Source: Actinomycetes bacterium (lineage in GTDB: Bacteria > Actinomycetota > Actinomycetes > Streptosporangiales > Streptosporangiaceae). Taken from it: a stretch of DNA of 47,697 bases. Shown here piece after piece: positions 26,370 to 34,426 of this stretch. Position 1 is the first letter of the stretch. The number at the start of each line of letters is the position of its first letter. The notes beneath the pieces were generated by a model. The model was not told the origin of the DNA. It searched no databases and was given only the letters and a program-made list of their open reading frames with translations. Made by a program: the position numbers and the translations under genes. The DNA is taken from positions 1 through 47,697 of the forward strand of contig JAOPYO010000189.1 of NCBI GenBank assembly GCA_025964575.1, given 5' to 3'.

Positions 26370-26723
26370 ATGCATGCGTTCGATGTGCTCGGTGACCCCG
26401 TGCGCCGCAGGATCCTTGAGCTGCTCGCTGACGGTGAGATGACCTCCGGTGCGGTGTGCGCGGTCATCCAGGAGGAGTTTGGGATCTCCCAGCCAGCCGT
26501 GTCGCAGCATCTCAAGGTGCTGCGCGACGGCGGCTTCGCGACGGTACGGCCCGAGGGGACCCGGCGTCTCTACGCGGTGAATTCCGAACCGCTGCGCGAC
26601 GTCGATGAGTGGCTGGATCGCTTTCGGCGCTTCTGGACTCCGCACTTGGACGCACTGGCGACAGAACTGGCCCGGGGTAGACGTGAACGTCGACTCCACG
26701 ATCCGGACGAAGATCCGAACTAG
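26370..26723 (+). CDS. ArsR-family transcriptional regulator
   Basis: A 117-residue winged-helix repressor. HTH region: DVLGDPVRRRILELLADGEMTSGAV, then FGISQPAVSQHLKVLRDGGFATVRPEGTRRLYAVN. No metal-binding Cys cluster is present, so it is not a metal sensor of the ArsR/SmtB kind. It fits the ArsR-SRPBCC pairs common in actinobacteria. No clear ribosome-binding site precedes the ATG; the short leader suggests a leaderless or near-leaderless mRNA. It is followed after 11 bp by its SRPBCC partner. Confidence 0.92.
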   Translation: MHAFDVLGDPVRRRILELLADGEMTSGAVCAVIQEEFGISQPAVSQHLKVLRDGGFATVRPEGTRRLYAVNSEPLRDVDEWLDRFRRFWTPHLDALATELARGRRERRLHDPDEDPN

Positions 26724-26734
26724 AGGAGCACTCC

Positions 26735-27382
26735 ATGATCGATGTCACCGAGCAGATCAACGCCGTGCGGCGGCAGGTCGGCAAGCGCGTGCTCGAGGCG
26801 GGTGAGGCGCGCACCGTGACCATCAGCCAGACGTACGACGCCGCCATCGACGACGTCTGGGACGCGTGCACCAATCCCGAGCGCATTCCCCGGTGGTTCC
26901 TACCCGTCTCAGGTGACCTGCGCCTCGGTGGCCGCTACCAACTCCAGGGCAATGCGGGCGGACAGATCGAGCGTTGCGACCCACCGAAGAGCTTTGCCGC
27001 CACCTGGGAGTACGGCGGGAACATCAGCTGGATCGAAGTCCGGCTGATGACCGAACCGGAGGGCGGGACGCGGTTCGAGCTTGAGCACATCGCTCACGTC
27101 GACGAACAATGGGCCGAGTTCGGTCCGGGCGCGGTCGGCATCGGCTGGGACCTGGGATTCATGGGCCTGGCCGTCCACTTGTCGTCCGGACACGCCAATG
27201 ACCCGCAAGAGAGTGCGGCATGGGCCGCGTCTGACCAAGGCAGGCAGTTCATGTCGCTCAGCAGCCGGCGGTGGTGCGACGCGAGCATCGCGGCCGGCAC
27301 GAACGAGGCCGACGCACAGGCCGCGGCAGATCGAACCACGGCCGCCTACACCGCCACAGCCCCTGACGAGTCCGGGTCCTGA
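26735..27382 (+). CDS. SRPBCC (AHSA1-like/START) domain protein
   Basis: A 215-residue protein with an AHSA1-like hydrophobic-ligand fold: TVTISQTYDAAIDDVWDACTNPERIPRWFLPVSGDLRLGGRYQLQGNAGG, then FAATWEYGGNISWIEVRL, RFELEHIAHVD and GWDLGFMGLAVHL. It starts at ATG with AGGAG 7 bp upstream and follows arsR, forming a two-gene unit. Such pairs may respond to a small ligand or stress. The C-terminal 40 residues are low-complexity and acidic/Ala-rich. Confidence 0.9.
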   Translation: MIDVTEQINAVRRQVGKRVLEAGEARTVTISQTYDAAIDDVWDACTNPERIPRWFLPVSGDLRLGGRYQLQGNAGGQIERCDPPKSFAATWEYGGNISWIEVRLMTEPEGGTRFELEHIAHVDEQWAEFGPGAVGIGWDLGFMGLAVHLSSGHANDPQESAAWAASDQGRQFMSLSSRRWCDASIAAGTNEADAQAAADRTTAAYTATAPDESGS

Positions 27383-27389
27383 GACCCGG
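27372..27389 (+). terminator. Hairpin after the SRPBCC gene
   Basis: CCGGGTC (27372-27378) and GACCCGG (27383-27389) form a perfect 7-bp stem with a CTGA tetraloop. The structure spans the SRPBCC stop codon. It is short and lacks a T-run, so I call it a modest terminator candidate. Confidence 0.4.
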
Positions 27390-27553
27390 CCGCCGTCCCC
27401 GTGGATGGCCTGGCTGGTGTCGCGTTCGACGAACTGGCCGCCTTCAACCACGTGTTCCACGTCGCGGGGGCCGACGCGTCTTCCCGCTGATGGCGTTCAC
27501 CCGTCCGGGGGAGGAGGCGTATTTGTCAGACCTGCTGGGCATGATGATGTGCT

Positions 27554-27835
27554 ATGAGCAGAGATACTCAGTCGGCGCTGCGTTGTCCGCACTGTCGTAC
27601 GCCGCTCGTACTGGCCTCCGCAGTCGGGAGCTCCCCGAGCCCGGTGGGGCGGGAGGATCCATCCCCGCCGCCGGTCTTGGAGGTGCTGGCCGATTATGCA
27701 GGCCGTGCCGTCGACACTGCGACTGCGCTGCGCGGTGCCGCCAAGGTCCGTGACAGCCTCGTGCGGGCCCAGGCTGCCGCAGCCGAGCGCCGCGCCCTGC
27801 AGACCGCCGCGCGCCGGGCGGTCCGTAGCGCCTGA
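27554..27835 (+). CDS. Small hypothetical protein with N-terminal CPHC
   Basis: A 93-residue frame beginning at ATG. It reads ALRCPHCRTPLVLAS near the N-terminus, like half a zinc ribbon, followed by an Ala/Arg-rich, probably helical C-terminal half (DTATALRGAAKVRDSLVRAQ, AAERRALQTAARRAV). No second Cys pair, signal or membrane segment is seen. No strong ribosome-binding site. I do not recognise a family; it could be a spurious frame. The 165 bp before it show no convincing gene. Confidence 0.35.
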   Translation: MSRDTQSALRCPHCRTPLVLASAVGSSPSPVGREDPSPPPVLEVLADYAGRAVDTATALRGAAKVRDSLVRAQAAAAERRALQTAARRAVRSA

Positions 27836-28182
27836 GAAGATCAGGCCGCTGGTCAATAGGGAAACATGAGGGCTCCGGTCACGAGCAAGGCCAGGCCAAG
27901 AGCGAAGGTCAACCCACCGAAGAGGAGTCTGCGCCCTCGCCCGGGCTCGGGGGAGTGCTGGGGCAGCGCCGCGACCGTGCGTCAGGACTCTGTCGGTGGG
28001 GGCAAGGGTCGCGCGGGAAGGGAGTCCAGACGGCTCGGTTATCGGATAAATTGCGTCTTGGATCATGGTTTTCGTTGTGTTCCCACCCCGCCAATCGGCG
28101 GACTCAGGCTGAGACACCCATCCGGTCGGACCATCGCTTCGACCCGACCGGATGAGGTGATTCTGTGCGGTCTACGCTTTTT
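27836..28182. other. 347-bp gap with a possible membrane-peptide remnant
   Basis: No intact gene is visible. On the minus strand at 27853-27981 a 42-codon open stretch reads RRLLFGGLTFALGLALLVTG then ALMFPY and stop, a clear single hydrophobic helix. It has no ATG/GTG/TTG start, so it looks like the tail of a lost small membrane protein. The right part of the gap holds the terminator hairpin of the minus-strand operon (separate entry). Confidence 0.35.
28119..28154 (-). terminator. Terminator of the sucCD-hyi-glxR-gcl-aldh operon
   Basis: CATCCGGTCGG at 28119-28129 and CCGACCGGATG at 28144-28154 form a perfect 11-bp stem with a 14-nt loop. It lies 28 bp beyond the aldehyde dehydrogenase stop on the minus strand. 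The flanking CACC/GGTG can extend the stem. Confidence 0.65.
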
Positions 28183-29721
28183 TCAGCCGGGTTGCAGGGT
28201 GTAGGTGAGGAAGTTGCCGGGGAGGCGTTCGTCGGGCGGACCCTGGGTGATGGCGCGGACGAGCAGTTCGCCGCCGACGAATGCACCGTGCCAGGAGGCG
28301 CCGAGGCCGCCGAAGAGCTCTTCGCGGTCGCCGCGGGAGCGAGGCCGGTTGATGCCGACCTTGAACGCACGGATCCCCGCGGCCAGGCGGTGGGCGGTCG
28401 TCTCGTCATCGCAGGAGAGGGTGGCGACCAGTGCGCCGTTGGAGGCGTTCATCGCGGCCAGCAATTCTGCCTCGGTGTCGACCAGCACGATCGTGTCGAC
28501 GGGGCCGAACGGCTCGGCGTGGTGTAGCGGTGATGACGGTGGCGGGGACAGGACCGTGACCGGCGCGAGGTAGGCGGAAGTGTCCTGACCCGGCAGGAAG
28601 CGCCCGTCCGCGAGCGACCCGCGGTATAGCGGGACGCCTCCCTTGGAGACGGCCTCGTCGATTTGATCCGCGAGATGCTTGGCCTTGGCGTCGTTGATGA
28701 GCGGCCCGAAGTCGAGGTCGGGCAGCGGATCGCCGGGGTCTTCGACCGCAAGCGGATGGCCGAACCGCACCGCCCGTACGGCGGGCAGGTAGGCGGTGAG
28801 GAAACGGTCGAACAGCGTGCGCTGGACGACGAACCGCGGATAGGCGGTGCAACGCTGCTTGGCGTAGTCGAACGTCCCGCGGATCTGGTCGCTCAGGGAG
28901 TCCCAGTCGGAGTGCTCCCAAACGCCCCAGCAGTTCAGACCCTCCTGTTCGAGGATGTGTCGTTTACCCAGGTCGGTCACGTTTGCGGCGACCTGTGCCC
29001 CGGCGTCCCTGCCACCGACGAACGAGACGCACCCGAGCTGGGGGGACCGGACGAGGGCCGTGGACAGCTCCCGGCCCGCACCGCTGATAAGGGTGAGAGG
29101 TAGCCCTTCGCGGACGGCCAGCGTGCAGGCGAGGGTGAGGCAGGAGAGCCCGCCGTCGGTCGGGGTCTTGGCGATCGCGGCGTTGCCCGCCAGGACCTGC
29201 ACGAGCATGGCGTGCATGAGTACGCTCATCGGGTAGTTCCAGCTCGCGATGTTGCTGACCGGCCCGTCGAGCGGGCCGCGCCCCTGGAGCATGCGGTCCA
29301 TTTCGCCGACGTACCAGCGCACCCCGTCAATGGCCCGGTCGACATCGGCGGTCGCCAGCCGCCATGGCTTGCCGATCTCCCAGACCAGCAGCAGTGACAG
29401 CAGGTCGCGGTGATCGGCAAGCGCGTCGAGCGTCGCGCCGACCCGGGCCCTGCGCTCGGCGAACGGCAACTGCCGCCACTCGCGGTGCTGGTCGAGTGAG
29501 GCCCGTACGGCGCTGGCCGCCCGTTCGGCGGACAGGCGTGGTGGGCCCGCGATCGAGGTGCCGTCGACGGGTGAGGTGGCGGGCGCCGGGTCGCCGTCCC
29601 GGTGCCAGCGCCCGCCCCAGTGGTTGCGCACCCGGTCGTCGTCGAACGCCTCCGGCGCGACGGCCACACAGCGGGCGTAGGCGCTGGTCCAGGAGGTTCC
29701 GGGCTTGAGGGCGAGGGTCAT
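28183..29721 (-). CDS. Aldehyde dehydrogenase family protein
   Basis: A 512-residue ALDH-fold enzyme. Visible parts are [19 protein letters not shown] (the substrate/cofactor entry motif), [33 protein letters not shown], the general-base region [11 protein letters not shown] and the catalytic-loop region [14 protein letters not shown] with the likely nucleophilic Cys. The loop differs from the common GQxC, so activity on an unusual aldehyde, or acylating chemistry, is possible. The ATG at 29721 overlaps the gcl stop by 4 bp. Last gene of the minus-strand glyoxylate unit, it might oxidise glycolaldehyde, tartronate semialdehyde or glyoxylate; this is inference. Confidence 0.8.
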   Translation of the reverse strand: MTLALKPGTSWTSAYARCVAVAPEAFDDDRVRNHWGGRWHRDGDPAPATSPVDGTSIAGPPRLSAERAASAVRASLDQHREWRQLPFAERRARVGATLDALADHRDLLSLLLVWEIGKPWRLATADVDRAIDGVRWYVGEMDRMLQGRGPLDGPVSNIASWNYPMSVLMHAMLVQVLAGNAAIAKTPTDGGLSCLTLACTLAVREGLPLTLISGAGRELSTALVRSPQLGCVSFVGGRDAGAQVAANVTDLGKRHILEQEGLNCWGVWEHSDWDSLSDQIRGTFDYAKQRCTAYPRFVVQRTLFDRFLTAYLPAVRAVRFGHPLAVEDPGDPLPDLDFGPLINDAKAKHLADQIDEAVSKGGVPLYRGSLADGRFLPGQDTSAYLAPVTVLSPPPSSPLHHAEPFGPVDTIVLVDTEAELLAAMNASNGALVATLSCDDETTAHRLAAGIRAFKVGINRPRSRGDREELFGGLGASWHGAFVGGELLVRAITQGPPDERLPGNFLTYTLQPG

Positions 29722-30437
29722 GGGGTGCTCCATACTGTATGCGCCTGTCCGGAAAGCGAAACCGGCTCGGGCGCCGGCTCGAACTCGGTGATGGCGTCGA
29801 GTGAGGCCCCCATGGCCGCGTTGGCCTCCCGCTCCACCATGACCTTGACGAGAACCGGCCGCCGGGCGCGCTCGCACTCGTCGGATGCCCACCGCGGGGC
29901 CGCGGCCCCGTCCAGTGCGGGGTCGTAGATGCACTCGCCGCGCTGGACGTCGAGCGGCAGATCGATGAGGACCGGTCCCGGACGGCCGGACCGCGCGATC
30001 CGGAACGCCTCGCGGAACACCCACGGCGCCTGGGCGGGCTCCTTGAGCTGGACCGCCCACTTGCAGACCGGCTTGGCGATCTCAACGATGTCGACCGCCT
30101 GGAATGCCTCCTGGTGCAGCTTCGACCGCGGGGCCTGGCCGGTGATGCAGATGATCGGGATGGAGTCCGCGAGCGCGGTGTAGAGACCGGTGATCATATT
30201 GGTGCCGGCCGGCCCGGAGGTGCCGATACAGACGCCGACATTGCCGGTCGCCCGCGCCCACCCGTCTGCCGCGTGCGTGCCGCCCTCTTCGTGCCGCACG
30301 GTGATGTGCTGGATCGGGCTGGTCCGCAGGGCGGCGTACAGCGGCAGGATCGCCGCCCCGGGAATGCCGAAGACCGTGTCGACGCCCTCCGACTCCAGCA
30401 CCCTGACGACCGCCTCCATGCAGGGGATCCTGTTCAC
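29718..30437 (-). pseudogene. gcl: Glyoxylate carboligase with large in-frame internal deletion
   Basis: The frame encodes 239 residues against about 590 in intact tartronate-semialdehyde synthases. Residues 1-180 are the N-terminal ThDP (PYR) domain: [87 protein letters not shown]. It then jumps from [10 protein letters not shown] straight to the extreme C-terminus, [19 protein letters not shown] then [11 protein letters not shown]. The central domain and the ThDP-diphosphate-binding (PP) domain are lost, so it cannot be catalytic. The residue usually Val in Gcl (RHVEG) is Glu here (RHEEG). The GTG at 30437 has AAAGGAG 6 bp upstream and overlaps the glxR stop. Confidence 0.75.
29731..29741. 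promoter_or_regulatory. CATAC-T-GTATG palindrome before the aldehyde dehydrogenase
   Basis: An 11-bp perfect odd palindrome that shares CATACAGTAT (reverse strand) with the site at 34323. It lies in the 3' end of gcl, 10 bp before the aldehyde dehydrogenase start. It may be a second binding site of the island's GntR regulator, or chance. Confidence 0.3.
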
Positions 30438-31318
30438 GCGCACTCCTTTCCGGACATGTTCTCGATCACCTTGAGCAGGGCGGAGTGGTCGAGCGGCCCG
30501 TACCCCTGTGCCCGGGCCGCCGCCATCAGCTGGGCGGTCAGCCCGGTCATCGGCAGCGCCACCTCGGCTGCGCGGGCGGCGGCCAGGGCGATGCCCATGT
30601 CCTTGTGGTGCAGGTCGATCCGGAAGCCCGGGCTGAACTCCCGGGCGACCATGGACTCCCGCTTGAGCTCCAGGATGCGGCTGCCCGCCAGGCCACCGGC
30701 CAGGACGTCCAACCCGGTCCCGCCGTCCACACCGGACGCCTCCAGCAGCAGCAGCGCCTCGGCGACCAGCGCGTAGGTGCCGCCCACCACGAGCTGGTTG
30801 GCAGCCTTGACGGTCTGCCCGGCGCCCGCGGGCCCGACATGGACCACGGTGGAGCCCAGGACCTCCAGCAGCGGACGGGCCGCGGCGAAGTCCTCCTCGG
30901 GCCCGCCGACCATGATCGACAAGCGGCCCTCGATGGCGCCCGGCTCCCCACCGCTCACCGGTGCGTCCAGCGCGCGGACGCCCCGCTCGCCCGCGGCCAG
31001 GGCGACCAGGCGGGCGGTGTCCGGTCGTACCGTGCTCATGTCGAGGTAGAGCGAGCCCGCCTCGGCGTGGGCCAGCAGGCCGTCGGGACCGAGCGCCACC
31101 GCCTCGACATCGGGGGAGTCCGGCAGCATCGTGATGACGGCGTCGGCCCCGGCGACCGCGTCTGCCACCCCGGTCGCGACGTGCCCGCCCTGCCGGGTCA
31201 GCCGTTCAAGCCGTTCATCGCCCAGGTCATAGCCGGTGACGGAGTATCCGGCCCGGACCAGGTTGGCGGCCATCGGGCCGCCCATGATTCCCAGTCCGAT
31301 GAAACCGATGGTCTTCAT
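30434..31318 (-). CDS. glxR: 2-hydroxy-3-oxopropionate (tartronate semialdehyde) reductase
   Basis: A 294-residue beta-hydroxyacid dehydrogenase. Marks: cofactor motif [21 protein letters not shown], substrate-binding [22 protein letters not shown], and the catalytic Lys in [17 protein letters not shown], then [11 protein letters not shown]. It reduces tartronate semialdehyde to D-glycerate with NAD(P)H. Its overlap with hyi (ATGA) and with gcl makes this the hyi-glxR-gcl glyoxylate-assimilation set. The family also contains 3-hydroxyisobutyrate dehydrogenases; the context decides. Confidence 0.88.
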   Translation of the reverse strand: MKTIGFIGLGIMGGPMAANLVRAGYSVTGYDLGDERLERLTRQGGHVATGVADAVAGADAVITMLPDSPDVEAVALGPDGLLAHAEAGSLYLDMSTVRPDTARLVALAAGERGVRALDAPVSGGEPGAIEGRLSIMVGGPEEDFAAARPLLEVLGSTVVHVGPAGAGQTVKAANQLVVGGTYALVAEALLLLEASGVDGGTGLDVLAGGLAGSRILELKRESMVAREFSPGFRIDLHHKDMGIALAAARAAEVALPMTGLTAQLMAAARAQGYGPLDHSALLKVIENMSGKECA

Positions 31319-32124
31319 GCGCGCTCCTTGGTGGACAACCAGGTGAAACTGCTGGCGCTGGGGCCCATGGGCCGATATTCGAGACCGACGTAGCCCGGGT
31401 AGCCGGCGCCATCGAGGGCGTCGAGCACGGAGTCGTACGGGATCGTGCCGGTGCCGGGCTGGCCGCGTCCCGGTGCGTCGGCGATCTGAACGTGCCCGAA
31501 GCGGCGCGCGTGTCGCGCGATGACGGTGTGCGGATCCTCCCCCATCCGGGCGAGGTGGTAGAAGTCGGCGAGAAGGGCGACGTTGTTCACGCCCGCCTGG
31601 TCCCGGACGCGGTCGACGATGTAGAGGGCCGTCTCCGATGAGACGACCGGATAGTGCGGGTTCTCAAAGGAGTTGAGCGGCTCCACCACGATCGTGGCAC
31701 CGCAGCGCAGTGCCGCCTCCGCGGCCAGGCCCAGGTTGGTGATGGCGAGCTCCTCCTGGGCGTGGATGTCGAGATCGCGGTCGCGGTTGCCGTACAACGC
31801 GTTCAGCACCCGGCAGCCGGTCACCTCGGCGATGCCGACGGTGACGTCGATGTTGGCGCGGAAGCGTGCGCTGCCGGCGGCCCTCGACAGCAACCCCCGG
31901 TCACCGGCGGCCATGTCACCGGCGTCGAAGTTGAGGCCGACCAGCCGGACGCCCGCGTCGTCGAGCGCCCGCAGCAGCGCGTCGATCTCGTGGTCGGAGG
32001 GGACCGGGACGGCGAACGGCCACCACAGCTCCACCGCGTCGAATCCCGCGGCTCGCGCCGCGGCGGGCCTTTCCAGCAGAGGAAGCTCGGTGAACAGCAG
32101 GGACAGGTTGACGTCGTAGCGCAT
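31315..32124 (-). CDS. hyi: Hydroxypyruvate isomerase
   Basis: A 269-residue TIM-barrel isomerase of the AP-endonuclease-2/Hyi family: NLSLLFTELPLLERPAAARAAGFDAVELWWPF at the N-terminus, VVEPLNSFENPHYPV with the metal-binding Glu, LLADFYHLARMGEDP, GHVQIADAPGRGQPGTG and VGLEYRP with the second Glu. It interconverts hydroxypyruvate and tartronate semialdehyde. It sits 27 bp after sucD and overlaps glxR by 4 bp. The family assignment is firm; the substrate follows from the neighbours. Confidence 0.88.
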   Translation of the reverse strand: MRYDVNLSLLFTELPLLERPAAARAAGFDAVELWWPFAVPVPSDHEIDALLRALDDAGVRLVGLNFDAGDMAAGDRGLLSRAAGSARFRANIDVTVGIAEVTGCRVLNALYGNRDRDLDIHAQEELAITNLGLAAEAALRCGATIVVEPLNSFENPHYPVVSSETALYIVDRVRDQAGVNNVALLADFYHLARMGEDPHTVIARHARRFGHVQIADAPGRGQPGTGTIPYDSVLDALDGAGYPGYVGLEYRPMGPSASSFTWLSTKERA

Positions 32125-32151
32125 CTCACTCCTCTGAGCGGGGTCTCCGCT

Positions 32152-33045
32152 CTATCCGCTGACGGTGGCGAAGGCTTCGCGTAGGAGGCGGGCGGTTTCG
32201 GTGGGGGTTTTGCCGACGCGGACGCCGACCTTTTCCAGGGCTTCCTTCTTGGCCTGTGCGGTCCCGGCCGAGCCGGAAACGATGGCGCCGGCGTGGCCCA
32301 TGGTCTTGCCCTCGGGCGCGGTGAATCCGGCGACGTATCCGACGACGGGTTTGGTGATGTGCTGTTCGATGTACGCGGCGGCGCGTTCTTCGGCGTCGCC
32401 GCCGATCTCCCCGATCATCACGATGGCGTCGGTGTCGGGGTCGTCCTGGAAGGCCTGCAGGGCGTCGATGTGGGTGGTCCCGATGACCGGGTCGCCGCCG
32501 ATGCCGACCGCGGTGGAGAAACCGAGGTCGCGCAGCTCGTACATCATCTGGTAGGTCAGCGTCCCGGACTTGGACACCAGCCCGATCCGGCCGGGCGTGG
32601 TGATGTCGGCAGGGATGATCCCCGCGTTGGACTTACCCGGTGAGGCGATCCCTGGGCAGTTGGGGCCGATGATCCTGGTCTGGTTGCCCTTCGCCGAGGC
32701 GTGTGCCCAGAACCAGGTGGAGTCGTGCACCGGAATGCCCTCGGTGATGATCACGGCCAGCGGGATGGCCGCGTCGATGGCCTCGACCACGGCGCCCTTG
32801 GTGAAACGGGGCGGCACGAACACCACCGTGACGTCCGCGCCCGTCTCGGCCATCGCCTCGGCGACCGTACCGAACACCGGCAGCACCATGCCGTCGAAGT
32901 CCACGCTCCGACCGGCCTTACGAACGTTCACCCCGCCCACCACCCGGGTGCCGGCCCGCAGCATCCGCGCGGTGTGCTTGGACCCCTCGGTCCCGGTCAT
33001 CCCCTGCACGATGACCTTGCTGTCCTGGTTGAGCCAGATCGCCAT
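32152..33045 (-). CDS. sucD: Succinate-CoA ligase, alpha subunit
   Basis: A 297-residue protein with the full SucD plan: N-terminal CoA-binding Rossmann domain ([45 protein letters not shown]), [41 protein letters not shown] and the phospho-His segment [13 protein letters not shown]. It pairs with SucC encoded 3 bp upstream. In this island it may make succinyl-CoA as CoA donor for oxalate activation rather than serve only the TCA cycle. A malate-CoA ligase role is possible but less likely given its strong SucD-type motifs. Confidence 0.92.
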   Translation of the reverse strand: MAIWLNQDSKVIVQGMTGTEGSKHTARMLRAGTRVVGGVNVRKAGRSVDFDGMVLPVFGTVAEAMAETGADVTVVFVPPRFTKGAVVEAIDAAIPLAVIITEGIPVHDSTWFWAHASAKGNQTRIIGPNCPGIASPGKSNAGIIPADITTPGRIGLVSKSGTLTYQMMYELRDLGFSTAVGIGGDPVIGTTHIDALQAFQDDPDTDAIVMIGEIGGDAEERAAAYIEQHITKPVVGYVAGFTAPEGKTMGHAGAIVSGSAGTAQAKKEALEKVGVRVGKTPTETARLLREAFATVSG

Positions 33046-33048
33046 CTC

Positions 33049-34245
33049 TCATGCCACCTTTCCGGCCGCGGCCAGCTCAGCGGCACGGCGGGCCGCGGCA
33101 TCCATGGTGTCGACCCGTTCCACGCCGGGGAGTGCGGCATCGGAGAGGATCTGGCGGCCGAGTTCGGCTTTGTTGCCGTCCAGCCGCACCACCAGCGGCC
33201 GGTCCACGGTCTCGCCGCGGTCGGCCAGGAGTTTGTAGGCGGACACGATGCCGTTGGCCACCGCGTCACAGGCGGTGATGCCGCCGAAGACGTTCACGAA
33301 CACCGACGTGACGTCCGGATCCGACAGTACGATCTCCAGCCCGTTGGCCATCACCTCGGCCGACGCGCCGCCCCCGATGTCCAGGAAGTTGGCCGGCCGC
33401 TGGCCGCCGAACCCCTCCCCGGCGTAGGAGACCACATCCAGCGTCGACATCACCAGGCCAGCGCCGTTACCGATGATCCCTACCGTCCCGTCGAGCTTCA
33501 CGTAGTTCAGGCCTCTCTCCGCCGCGCGCGCCTCCAGAGGATCAGCGGCCTCGGCGTCCTCCAACGCCGTGTGCTCCGCCTGCCGGAAGGCGGCGTTGCC
33601 GTCCAGGGCGACCTTCCCGTCCAGCGCCTTGATCTGACCGTCCTGGGTCAGGATCAGCGGGTTCACCTCCACCAGCGTGGCGTCCTCGCCCACGAACACC
33701 TCCCACAACCGCTCGATCAGCTCAGCGGCACCCTCCAGAGCCTGCTCAGGCAGCCGCCCAGCCGCAGCGATCTCCCGTGCCCTGGCCCGATCCACCCCCT
33801 CCAGCGCCGAGACCGGCACCATCGCCACCGCATCAGGATCAGCCGCGGCGACCTCCTCGATCTCCATCCCGCCCTGCACCGAACAGATCGACAGGAACGT
33901 CCGGTTCCCGCGATCCAGCAGGAACGAGAAATAGAACTCGCCCGCGATCGCGCTGGCCTCCTCCACCAGCACCTTGTGGACCGTGTGGCCCTTGATGTCC
34001 ATACCTAGGATCTGGGCCGCCTTCTTCTGCGCGTCGGCGGGTGAGCCGGCCGGCTTCACACCCCCGGCCTTACCGCGCCCACCGGTCTTCACCTGAGCCT
34101 TCACCACCACGCGGGGGGTTCCCGCGGCGGCGAACTCCTCGGCGATGGCGTGAGCCTCCCCAGAAGTCCGGGCCACCCTCCCGGCAGGCACCGGTACGCC
34201 GTATTCGGCGAAGAGCTCCTTTGCCTGATGCTCGAACAAGTCCAT
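33049..34245 (-). CDS. sucC: Succinate-CoA ligase, beta subunit
   Basis: A 398-residue ATP-grasp protein: [111 protein letters not shown] and [12 protein letters not shown]. These are typical of the actinobacterial SucC. First gene of the minus-strand operon. Its promoter shares the 181-bp divergent region with the oxalyl-CoA decarboxylase candidate, which includes a strong inverted repeat. A second housekeeping copy probably exists elsewhere, since this one is embedded in an accessory pathway. Confidence 0.92.
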   Translation of the reverse strand: MDLFEHQAKELFAEYGVPVPAGRVARTSGEAHAIAEEFAAAGTPRVVVKAQVKTGGRGKAGGVKPAGSPADAQKKAAQILGMDIKGHTVHKVLVEEASAIAGEFYFSFLLDRGNRTFLSICSVQGGMEIEEVAAADPDAVAMVPVSALEGVDRARAREIAAAGRLPEQALEGAAELIERLWEVFVGEDATLVEVNPLILTQDGQIKALDGKVALDGNAAFRQAEHTALEDAEAADPLEARAAERGLNYVKLDGTVGIIGNGAGLVMSTLDVVSYAGEGFGGQRPANFLDIGGGASAEVMANGLEIVLSDPDVTSVFVNVFGGITACDAVANGIVSAYKLLADRGETVDRPLVVRLDGNKAELGRQILSDAALPGVERVDTMDAAARRAAELAAAGKVA

Positions 34246-34322
34246 CCGCGTGCCCCACTCTCTTCGGCCGGGTCATCGAATTTCGTTCTGGACATCGACG
34301 CTTTGCCGTGTAACAGTCTCTT

Positions 34323-34346
34323 CATACAGTATCCGTCGACTGTATG
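34323..34346. promoter_or_regulatory. Inverted repeat CATACAGT-N8-ACTGTATG in the sucC/oxc divergent promoter
   Basis: CATACAGT (34323-34330) and ACTGTATG (34339-34346) are exact reverse complements around 8 bp. The site is central in the gap between sucC (minus) and the decarboxylase gene (plus). It overlaps a possible minus-strand promoter in which TTGCAT lies 16-18 bp from a TATGAA-like element. Short palindromic ACTGTA-type sites are common operators of GntR/FCD regulators, and one is encoded at 41073. Confidence 0.6.
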
Positions 34347-34426
34347 CAATGTTCGCTCGGCGGCAGAGAATCGGCTCAGAGCCTGGTGAGATCCCGGGCC
34401 CGGAAACCAAGGAGTTGACACACGAC

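Noticed and set aside
32152-34245. Malate-CoA ligase (serine cycle) instead of SucCD
   Set aside because: Motifs follow actinobacterial SucC/SucD closely and no malyl-CoA lyase or other serine-cycle gene is in the window.
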